From positions 1-43,050 of the IMG/VR virus record IMGVR_UViG_3300031746_000048: 43,050 nt of DNA; one strand, 5' to 3'. This document shows, piece after piece, positions 6,808-14,900 of this stretch. Origin of the DNA: a virus. The notes under the pieces are model-generated. The model saw only the letters and a program-made list of their open reading frames with translations. It had not been told where the DNA came from and ran no database searches. A program made the translations under genes and the position numbers. Every line of letters begins with the position of its first letter. The first letter of the stretch is position 1.

Positions 6808-8667
6808 ATGAATATTTCGCAAAAAATATTAAGTGACATTACTGTCTTTATGAAGTATGCCAAGTTCCAACCCCAAAAAAATAGGAGAGAAACTTGGGAA
6901 GAGTTGGTTACTCGTAACAAAGAAATGCACCAAAAAAAATACCCTAAAATTACAAGTGAAATCGAAGAGGTATATAAAATGGTATATGATAAAAAAGTAT
7001 TACCGTCAATGAGATCTTTACAGTTTGGTGGTAAATCAATTGAAATTTCACCAAACAGGGTTTACAACTGTGCTTATATGCCAATTGACCATGTTGACTC
7101 TTTTTCTGAAACAATGTTTTTACTTTTAGGAGGAACAGGAGTTGGGTATTCAGTTCAAAAACATCATGTTGAAAAATTACCCGACCTTAAAAAACCAAAC
7201 AAAGAAAGAACAAGACGATACCTAATTGGTGACTCTATTGAAGGATGGGCAGATGCTATTAAAGTATTAATGGAATCGTATTTGGGTTACAAATCGTCAA
7301 CACCTATATTTGATTTTTCAGATATTAGACAAAAGGGGGCAATGCTTGTTACATCGGGAGGAAAGGCGCCAGGACCACAACCATTGAAAGATTGTATTCA
7401 TAATATTACAAAAGTTTTGGATAACAAAAAAGATGGTGAAAAATTAACACCAATTGAAACTCACGATATTGTATGTCATATTGCAGATGCGGTATTGGCA
7501 GGAGGTATTAGAAGAGCGGCACTTATCTCATTATTCTCGGCTGACGATGAAGAAATGATTTCTTGTAAATCTGGTAGTTGGTGGGAACAAAACGCACAAA
7601 GAGGTAGAGCTAATAACTCGGCAGTACTTCTTCGTCACAAAATTACTAAAGAATTCTTTACAGGTCTTTGGAAAAGAATTGAATTATCAGGAGCAGGAGA
7701 ACCGGGTATCTATTTGTCAAACGACAAAGATTGGGGAACAAACCCTTGTTGTGAAATTGCACTTAGACCATTCCAATTTTGTAACCTGTGTGAGGTTAAT
7801 GCTTCAGATATTGAATCACAAGAAGATTTTGATGCAAGAGTTAAAGCGGCGTCATTCATTGGTACATTACAAGCGGGATACACCGATTTCCATTATCTAA
7901 GAGACATTTGGAAACGAACAACTGAAAAAGACGCACTTATTGGTGTTGGAATGACAGGTATTGGTTCGGGTGTTGTTTTGGGTTATGATATGAAAAGAGC
8001 GGCTAAGATGGTTAAAGAAGAAAATGAAAGAGTTGCTCAGATGATTGGAATTAATAAATCAGCAAGAACAACAACGGTTAAACCATCAGGTACCTCATCG
8101 TTAGTGTTGGGAACATCATCAGGAATTCATGCTTGGCATAATGATTATTATCTAAGAAGAATCCGTGTAGGTAAGAATGAATCAATCTATTCTTACTTAT
8201 CGAATAATCACCCTGAGTTGATTGAAGATGAGTTTTTCCGTCCTCACGACACTGCGGTTATTGGTATACCACAAAAAGCGCCAGAAGGTGCAATCATAAG
8301 ACATGAGTCTGTATTTCAAATGTTAGAAAGAGTTAAAAAAGTGTCTCAAGAGTGGATTAAACCTGGACATAGAAACGGACAAAACTCTCACAACGTATCT
8401 GCAACGGTTTCAATTAAAGAAGATGAGTGGGACTTGGTGGGTGAATGGATGTGGAATAATAGAGATTTCTACAATGGATTGTCAGTCCTACCCTATTCTA
8501 ATCATACCTATAAGCAGGCACCTTATGAAGATTGTACTAAAGAAGAATATGAAAGATTACTAACGACATTAAAAAATGTTAATCTTACAAAAGTAATTGA
8601 ATTACAAGACAATACTGACCTACGAGGAGAGGCTGCTTGTTCTGGAAATCAATGCGAGATAGCTTAA
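6808..8667 (+). CDS. nrdJ: Adenosylcobalamin-dependent (class II) ribonucleotide reductase, monomeric RTPR type
   Basis: It converts ribonucleotides to deoxyribonucleotides using a thiyl radical generated with coenzyme B12, so it works with or without oxygen. GGTGVGYSV (about 108-116) and LPSMRSLQFGG are typical of the family. NPCCEIAL places the radical Cys and the Glu at C314 and E316. C325 lies 11 residues after C314, the same spacing as C408/C419 in the Lactobacillus enzyme. C88 in YNCAY fits the partner active-site Cys. The C-terminus has the redox pair C611-x4-C616 (ACSGNQCEIA), as in the monomeric reductase. At 619 aa it is shorter than the ~739-aa Lactobacillus protein, and I see no ATP-cone at the N-terminus. 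No separate small subunit is seen nearby, consistent with class II. The gene starts 18 bases after the helicase behind an AAATTTAAATAAA leader. Confidence 0.87.
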   Translation: MNISQKILSDITVFMKYAKFQPQKNRRETWEELVTRNKEMHQKKYPKITSEIEEVYKMVYDKKVLPSMRSLQFGGKSIEISPNRVYNCAYMPIDHVDSFSETMFLLLGGTGVGYSVQKHHVEKLPDLKKPNKERTRRYLIGDSIEGWADAIKVLMESYLGYKSSTPIFDFSDIRQKGAMLVTSGGKAPGPQPLKDCIHNITKVLDNKKDGEKLTPIETHDIVCHIADAVLAGGIRRAALISLFSADDEEMISCKSGSWWEQNAQRGRANNSAVLLRHKITKEFFTGLWKRIELSGAGEPGIYLSNDKDWGTNPCCEIALRPFQFCNLCEVNASDIESQEDFDARVKAASFIGTLQAGYTDFHYLRDIWKRTTEKDALIGVGMTGIGSGVVLGYDMKRAAKMVKEENERVAQMIGINKSARTTTVKPSGTSSLVLGTSSGIHAWHNDYYLRRIRVGKNESIYSYLSNNHPELIEDEFFRPHDTAVIGIPQKAPEGAIIRHESVFQMLERVKKVSQEWIKPGHRNGQNSHNVSATVSIKEDEWDLVGEWMWNNRDFYNGLSVLPYSNHTYKQAPYEDCTKEEYERLLTTLKNVNLTKVIELQDNTDLRGEAACSGNQCEIA

Positions 8668-8679
8668 AATAAAAAGTAT

Positions 8680-8720
8680 TACCAAATAGTGAGTTATTTA
8701 TATTTTCTCGCTATTTGGTA
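8680..8720 (+). other. Long hairpin between nrdJ and the HNH gene
   Basis: TACCAAATAGTGAG (8680-8693) pairs with CTCGCTATTTGGTA (8707-8720): 14 pairs including one G-T wobble, with a 13-base AT loop. No T run follows, so it is not a classic terminator. It ends 11 bases before the HNH start codon and could stabilise the nrdJ transcript end or mask the HNH start. Confidence 0.6.
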
Positions 8721-8731
8721 TATTTATATGT

Positions 8732-9286
8732 ATGGGAAAAAAAGGTATAACAAAATATTTTGGTTTATTTGAAAAAAAACAAAGATTCGGTAAATATGAA
8801 GTAATTGATGGTAATGTCACTATGGATGGTGAAGCTAAAGTTTTTTGTGTTTGCGATTGTGGAGATATACATAATGTCGCTTGTTATACACTACTAAAAG
8901 GTACTAGTAAGGGATGTAAATTATGTACACAGTCAAGACCTAAAGAATTGAATCCCGCTTGGAGAGGATACGGAAATGTGCCGGGGAGAAAACTATCAAG
9001 AATCACCAAGGGTGCGAAAAATAGAAACATAGAAATTAATATAGATATAAAATTTTTGTCAGAATTATATGAAAAACAAAATGGTAAATGTTATTATACT
9101 GGTTTACTAATAAATTTTGATGACGGATCGGCATCCTTAGAAAGAATAGACAGTAAGATTGGTTATGAAGAATCTAATGTTGTTTGGGTTCATAAAAATG
9201 TTAACATTATGAAGAGAGATTTATCTTATGAAGAATTTTATAATGTGTGTAAATTAGTTTTTGAAAATAAAAAAGAAAATATTTAA
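8732..9286 (+). CDS. HNH-type endonuclease (probable free-standing homing enzyme)
   Basis: This 184-aa protein has two parts. The N-terminal half carries a cysteine-rich zinc-binding segment, VFCVCDCG (C39, C41, C43) and CKLC (C62, C65), like the DNA-recognition modules of phage homing endonucleases. The C-terminal half has GKCYYTGL (C120), ASLERIDS (D140) and NVVWVHKNVNIMK (about 149-161, H154 and N158), the layout of the HNH nucleases found scattered through phage genomes. It probably cuts DNA at a specific site and spreads its own gene. It sits directly after nrdJ, a gene often invaded by such elements, and is preceded by a 14-bp hairpin. Its codon use is similar to the neighbours. Which site it cuts cannot be told from the sequence. 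Confidence 0.75.
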   Translation: MGKKGITKYFGLFEKKQRFGKYEVIDGNVTMDGEAKVFCVCDCGDIHNVACYTLLKGTSKGCKLCTQSRPKELNPAWRGYGNVPGRKLSRITKGAKNRNIEINIDIKFLSELYEKQNGKCYYTGLLINFDDGSASLERIDSKIGYEESNVVWVHKNVNIMKRDLSYEEFYNVCKLVFENKKENI

Positions 9287-9291
9287 TACAA

Positions 9292-9513
9292 ATGACTGTA
9301 AACGCATCAAAAGACTGGGTTCAACAATTATATATTAGAGAATTTGGATCTAAACTACAACCAAATCATTTTTACTATAATAGTGAAGGTAAAATGGTTA
9401 TGACTGAAGAATATCATAAACTTAGAGGAAGTTGTTGTGGTAGTGGATGTTTACATTGTGCTTTTTATCCACCAAAAATTAAAGGTAATAAAGTATTAAA
9501 ATCTCAACATTAA
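9292..9513 (+). CDS. DUF5522-like small cysteine-rich protein
   Basis: The pattern FYYNSEGKMVMTEEYH followed by LRGSCCGSGCLHCAFYP closely follows the small DUF5522 family, common in Bacteroidetes, where a Y-x-N-x-x-G-x-x-V-x-T-x-x-Y-H stretch precedes RG-x-CC-x-x-x-C-x-x-C-x-[FY]. The four clustered Cys (CC-x3-C-x2-C) suggest metal binding; the biochemical role of the family is not known to me. It starts 5 bases after the HNH gene and ends inside a terminator whose loop contains its stop codon. It is likely acquired from a host. Confidence 0.72.
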   Translation: MTVNASKDWVQQLYIREFGSKLQPNHFYYNSEGKMVMTEEYHKLRGSCCGSGCLHCAFYPPKIKGNKVLKSQH

Positions 9514-9529
9514 GTTGGGATTTTTTTTT
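9499..9529 (+). terminator. Rho-independent terminator overlapping a stop codon
   Basis: AAATCTCAAC (9499-9508) pairs with GTTGGGATTT (9514-9523), one wobble, around the loop ATTAA. The loop contains the TAA stop of the DUF5522-like gene (9511-9513). Nine T follow (9521-9529). It closes the replication/nucleotide operon ahead of the structural block. Confidence 0.82.
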
Positions 9530-9570
9530 GACATATTTTTATAGTTTTTACTTAAAAAAACGATAACATA

Positions 9571-9577
9571 TATTTAT
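9571..9577 (+). promoter_or_regulatory. TATTTAT motif at the head of the structural block
   Basis: TATTTAT lies 5 bases before the ATG at 9583, just after a strong terminator, so a promoter is expected in this gap. If it acts like a T4 late -10 element, the transcript would start at or near the start codon, which is a difficulty for the idea here. Confidence 0.35.
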
Positions 9578-9582
9578 GTCAT

Positions 9583-10041
9583 ATGGCAAATGGTATAACT
9601 TATGGGATTTCTTTTCCTTTTGTAGATTCTTTTACGGGGAGGTATCTTGATGTTACTGAAACAACAGAAGGTGAGACTAGAACAAACTTGGTTCATTTAT
9701 TGTTAACAAGAAAGGGAAGTCGATATTTTCTACCTGATTTTGGGACAAGATTATATGAATATATATTTGAACCATTAGATGGTCCGACATTTTCAGATAT
9801 TGAATCAGAAATTAGAGATACCGTTAAAACATATATGCCAAATTTACAAGTTACAAATGTGACAGTTGAACCGGCATCAGCAGGATTGGAAGATAAAGGA
9901 TTTACCGTAAACGAATACGGTGAAAGAGAATTTAAAGTTACAAATATTGCAACTTTAGAACACACGGCAAGAATAAAAATAGACTATAGAATTACCGACT
10001 CAGCTTTTGAATCTCAAGATTTTATAATTCTAAATATTTAA
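9583..10041 (+). CDS. 25: gp25-like baseplate wedge protein (GPW/gp25 family)
   Basis: The 152-aa length fits T4 gp25 (132 aa) and P2 gpW, lysozyme-like-fold wedge proteins at the core of contractile baseplates. The conserved core is seen as LLLTRKGSRYFLPDFGTRLYEYIFEP (about 39-64), followed by a helix (FSDIESEIRDTVKTYMPNLQV) and beta strands including the HTARIKIDYRI terminal strand. It is the first gene after the terminator at 9529 and lies 6 bases before the gp6-like gene. The gp25-gp6 (W-J) order is standard in contractile phages. Confidence 0.87.
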   Translation: MANGITYGISFPFVDSFTGRYLDVTETTEGETRTNLVHLLLTRKGSRYFLPDFGTRLYEYIFEPLDGPTFSDIESEIRDTVKTYMPNLQVTNVTVEPASAGLEDKGFTVNEYGEREFKVTNIATLEHTARIKIDYRITDSAFESQDFIILNI

Positions 10042-10047
10042 TTTTAT

Positions 10048-11889
10048 ATGGCAGAAAAAAAGATTTCCTATACCGCAAGGGATTTTCAAGGTGTTAGGAC
10101 AGAACTTATAAATTTTACTAGAACTTATTATCCCGATTTAGTGCAAAATTTTAACGATGCGGGTATTTTTTCCGTAATGTTAGATTTGAACGCTGCCGTA
10201 ACTGATAACTTAAATTATCAGATAGATAGAAGTATTCAAGAAACAGTTTTACAATTTGCACAACAAAAAAATTCAATTTACAATATTGCAAGAACCTATG
10301 GTTTAAAAGTACCGGGGCAAAGACCTTCAGTAGCGTTAGTTGACTTTTCAATAACAGTTCCCGCTTTTGGAGACAGAGAAGATTTAAGATATTGTGGTAT
10401 ATTAAGAAGAGGATCCCAAGTTAGTGGGGCGGGACAACCTTTTGAAACTGTCTATGACATAGATTTTCAATCGCCAGTAAATGCTGAAGGATCACCAAAT
10501 AGGGTTAAAATACCAAATTTTGATTCAAGTGGAAAACTTATAAATTATACGATCCTAAAAAGAGAAGTTGTTGTAAACGGGATTACAAAAGTTTACAAAA
10601 GAGTAATAACCCCTAATGATGTAAAACCATATTTAGAGTTATTCCTTCCTGAAAAAAATGTTTTAGGCATTTCAAGTGTTTTATTAAAACAAGGTACTCA
10701 GTATTCAACAATACCAAATCCACAAGATTTTTTAGTTATAGGGCCTGAAAGATTCTTTGAAGTTGATGCTCTTGTAGAAGATAGAGTGTTTGTTGAAGAC
10801 CCTACAAAAGTTTCTGATCAACCAGGTGTTAAAGTTGGTTTGTATATTACAACTTCTAACAAGTTTATTTCAGAATATACTCCACAAGGTTATTGTAAAA
10901 TGACTTTTGGTGGTGGAAATATTTCTGCGGATGAACAATTACGACAATTTGCAATTGACGGTAAAGGTTTTGATTTGAGTAGATATACAAACAACTATTC
11001 ATTGGGAGCCGCACTTACAGCAAACAGTACTTTATTTGTACAATATAGAATTGGCGGCGGTTTATCTAGCAATGTTGGTATTAATACAATCAATCAAATT
11101 GGTACCGTATCATTTTCGGTAAATGGACCATCTGAAAGTGCTAATAGAAATGTTATCAATAGTTTACAATGTAATAATGTAACGGCAGCAATTGGAGGAG
11201 CTAACCCACCGACAACTGAAGATGTTAGAAACATGGTTTCGTTTAATTTTGCGGCACAAAATAGAGCGGTAACCGTAAATGACTACAATTCAATATTAAG
11301 AACAATGCCGGCACAATATGGGGCACCAGCAAAAGTGGCTATTACTGAAGAAAACAATAAGATTAGAATTAAAATGTTGTCTTACGATTCTAGTGGGACT
11401 TTAACTAATGTTGTTTCAAATACATTAAAACAAAATGTTGCAAACTATCTATCAAATTATAGAATGATAAATGACTACATCTCAATAGAGGCGGCTGAAA
11501 CAATAGATTTAGCGGTTACAGTTGATGTTGTTTTAGATAATAGTCAAAATCAAGGATCAGTTATTGCTAAAACAATACAAATTGTTACTGACTTCTTTAA
11601 TCCCCTTGTTAGAAATTTAGGACAAAATGTTAACATATCTGAATTACGAAGATTAATACAATCTGAAAATGGAATTGTTAGTATAAACGATGTTTTATTT
11701 TACAACCAAGTAGGTGGTCAATATTCGTCAAGTCAAACCTCAATGCCTTACGCTGACACAGTAACAAGACAAATCCAACCTTCCGCAGATACAATATTTG
11801 CAACACCAACACAAATCTATCAAGTAAGATACCCAAATAAAGATATTAATATTAGAGTATTAAACTTAAAATCTGTTAATTTCTCTTAG
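10048..11889 (+). CDS. 6: gp6-like baseplate wedge protein (baseplate J family)
   Basis: The 613-aa length is close to T4 gp6 (660 aa), which forms the inner ring of the baseplate wedge. The N-terminus SYTARDFQGVRTELINFTR, the following PDLVQNFNDAGIFSVMLDLNAAV and the LNYQIDRSIQETV helix match the conserved beginning of gp6/J proteins. The C-terminal half contains the J-like region around VSFNFAAQNRAVTVNDYNSILRTMPAQYGAPAK (about 403-435), where the T-x-x-D-Y pattern is diagnostic, and ends with LNLKSVNFS. Together with the preceding gp25-like gene it fixes the tail type as contractile. Confidence 0.87.
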   Translation: MAEKKISYTARDFQGVRTELINFTRTYYPDLVQNFNDAGIFSVMLDLNAAVTDNLNYQIDRSIQETVLQFAQQKNSIYNIARTYGLKVPGQRPSVALVDFSITVPAFGDREDLRYCGILRRGSQVSGAGQPFETVYDIDFQSPVNAEGSPNRVKIPNFDSSGKLINYTILKREVVVNGITKVYKRVITPNDVKPYLELFLPEKNVLGISSVLLKQGTQYSTIPNPQDFLVIGPERFFEVDALVEDRVFVEDPTKVSDQPGVKVGLYITTSNKFISEYTPQGYCKMTFGGGNISADEQLRQFAIDGKGFDLSRYTNNYSLGAALTANSTLFVQYRIGGGLSSNVGINTINQIGTVSFSVNGPSESANRNVINSLQCNNVTAAIGGANPPTTEDVRNMVSFNFAAQNRAVTVNDYNSILRTMPAQYGAPAKVAITEENNKIRIKMLSYDSSGTLTNVVSNTLKQNVANYLSNYRMINDYISIEAAETIDLAVTVDVVLDNSQNQGSVIAKTIQIVTDFFNPLVRNLGQNVNISELRRLIQSENGIVSINDVLFYNQVGGQYSSSQTSMPYADTVTRQIQPSADTIFATPTQIYQVRYPNKDINIRVLNLKSVNFS

Positions 11890-11941
11890 TGGTTTATTTT
11901 TTTCAGAACAGGTGTATTTTTTATGAAAATAGGAAATAAAC

Positions 11942-11948
11942 TATTTAT
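11942..11948 (+). promoter_or_regulatory. TATTTAT motif before the giant baseplate-type gene
   Basis: TATTTAT lies 17 bases before the ATG at 11966, in a 76-base gap after the gp6-like gene that holds no other feature. Spacing and position fit a late-promoter element. Confidence 0.45.
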
Positions 11949-11965
11949 GAAAAAACAAATTTTTA

Positions 11966-14900
11966 ATGTCTAAATCATATAGAATAAGAACCGAAGTCGG
12001 TGTTGATAAATATATAAATGTCAATTTAGAACAAGATTGGGAATCTTTGGAGATACTTTCCTTAAAGATCCTTGCGAACAATGTATACAGTAGATTTTGT
12101 TCAACATATGGAGTTGTAACGGGAAGAGTGTTTGTTAATGGTGGGTATGGTTTGCCAAATGCAAAGGTATCCGTTTTTATTCCACTTGACGATACTGACG
12201 AATTAGACCCAGTTATTTCTGAATTATATCCTTTTAAAACAATTGGAGATACAAATGAAGATGGTTATAGATATAACCTACTTCCAAAATTACCATCATA
12301 CAAAGGACATGCCTCAACAGGAACATTCCCAAATAAAGGTGATGTTCTTATGGACGAATCATATATTGAAGTATATGACAAATATTATAGATTTACCGTA
12401 ACAACAAATGAGAGTGGGGACTTTATGATTTTTGGTGTTCCTGTTGGAGAACAAACCATAGTTATGGATGTTGATCTTTCAGATATAGGGTGTTTCTCAA
12501 TGTCTCCGCAAGATTTAATCCAACAAGGATTAGCGACAGAAAGTCAAGTTAATGGGGCAAGATTTAAGTCCTCAACAAATTTAAGAGAATTACCACAAAT
12601 TAAAAATCTGATATATAACATTGATGTTAGACCATTTTGGGGGGCTGAAGATTTTTGTCAAGTTGGAATAACAAGGGCAGACTTTGACCTTACTAAATTG
12701 GCAAATATTACAATCCAACCAAGCTCAGTGTTCATGGGTTCAATCATTTCTAACACAAATGACGACGCCCTTAAAATAAGTTGTAAACCAAAAAACAACA
12801 CAGGAAATTTATGTGAGTTGGTTGCGGGGCCTGGTGAAATACAAGGCATTAGACAAACAATATATTCCGATTCTATGGGTCTACCAATATTGGAAAGATG
12901 GGATATAGAACAAGCGGGTAAAGTAATTGATGGGGATGGTACCTTTTTAGTAAATGTACCAATGAACTTGGATTATATATACACAAATGAATTTGGAGAA
13001 GAAATAATTTCAAATGACCCTAAAAAAGGAATACCAACAAAAGGTAAATACAGATTTAAATTTAAATGGCAAACACAACAAGGGTTACAAGGAACTTCTT
13101 TAAGAGCCGATTTTTTGGTTCCAAATGTTAAAGAACATGGATGGTCAGATTACGAACAAGACCCTTTTCTGATATATAGTGAGTCAATATACAATTACCC
13201 AACAATTCCTGCTGGAGTTAATTCAGGGGCCACAATCACAGCTTCAAGTTCTTTTGGGTTAATAAATCCCGTTTTTTATAACCTTGAAAGTTATACGATA
13301 TTCATTAATGGAATTAATTACTTTGGGTCAACAGAATCAATTCAGATCACTAACGGTGATACATTCCAAATTGTTGCAACTCCAATTGACCCAACACAAG
13401 CAATTAACATTAGTTTTACAAGTGTCCCCCAACCCTTATTTGATGTTTATAAATCATACGCTTTCTCAACAGATTGGGATGATTATGCGGATAGTCAAGA
13501 CGCAATAGATTGTGAAGATAGTTTCTATGAATTCTATTATAACAAAGTTTATACTACCGCAATGTTTTTGGATAGATATAAAAATGGGCTTGGTAGAGCT
13601 AAACACTTGGGAATAAAAGAAATTGATGATAGATCTTGTAAGTCAAATGTGAATACTTTTCCAGTAAACGATATTATAAAAAACTTTGACTCAATATTTT
13701 TTGTTTTTAACATTCTTATAAATATTTTAACATTCCCACTTATAACTCTGTTATTTGTTGCTCACTTAATTGCATTTATGTGGCCAATATTAAAATATGT
13801 TCTTATTTTATTGGGAATTTATTTAACTTATGACTCTATTGTGGCAGTGGAGGAATCGGTTCAAACAGGAGTGCACGCAATTAACTCGGCGCTCAGTGTA
13901 ATTTCTCTACCCATGGATTTTGGTCAATTATTGGATACAATTCGATTATTATTGTGGGGTTTTGGTCAGATTGTAATTGCGGCGTTTAAAGTGGTATTAG
14001 CTTTGTCATTTACTGCATTTGCTATATACGCGGCGATTAGAGTTAAGGGATTCCCAAGAATTGGTCTACCCATGATTTCATATCCTGATTGTACAAGTTG
14101 TGAGTGTGATTGTAAAGACGCACCCTTAGATGATGATTTTGATTCAAACTCCATAACCAATGAATTAAATCAAGCCGCGGCAGCATATCAAGCAGAACAA
14201 GAAAGTGGGTCTGATTTAATTTTATCAACACCAAATTCTTTAATTGCCCCTGTAAACTACTCTGGGTCATTTAACTTAGATCACCCAAATTTACGCGAAA
14301 TAAATAATGAGAAGCCATTTTGGCCATGTGATACTCTTACTGATTATATAAGTTCAAACCCACCTATTATAACATTTGATATAATAATAAGGGCATCATT
14401 AGATTTTATAAGAATGGCCTCAGGTTACGATGTATTAAGTTCTACTGATCCTAATAGATATATACCAAATGAGGCGTATCTTTTAAAGGCTCCGCAACCA
14501 TTCTTAATATTTGCTGATAGGAATGGAATAATACCACCATTATTAGTAAATCAACCCGATGAAAGATATTTTGCCTACCCGACATCTGTAACCCTTTCTC
14601 AAAGATTAAACGAGTTTAATACTCGAGATAAATATTTTTATTCAAGCACCGCAAACATTTCAAACAGTGGTGTAAATAAAATAAAAACAACCGTAAACCC
14701 AACTTCAGGATCAACACCATATTTTGACCAAGTTATGGTTGTCCTTATGAATCAAGGATCTGCGCAACAATTAGGTATTGGGGAATTAGTTACATTCCAA
14801 GACCCAAATTATGTAAACCCAAATTATACAATACCTGGAAATAGATTAACCAATCTTACAGGAGCAACAATAAATCAATTCCAAACCAACTCAATTACAG

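Noticed and set aside
9528-9556. TTGACA just after the terminator as a sigma70 -35 box
   Set aside because: It arises at the end of the terminator T run, and no acceptable -10 box lies 16-18 bases downstream (CTTAAA is the best).
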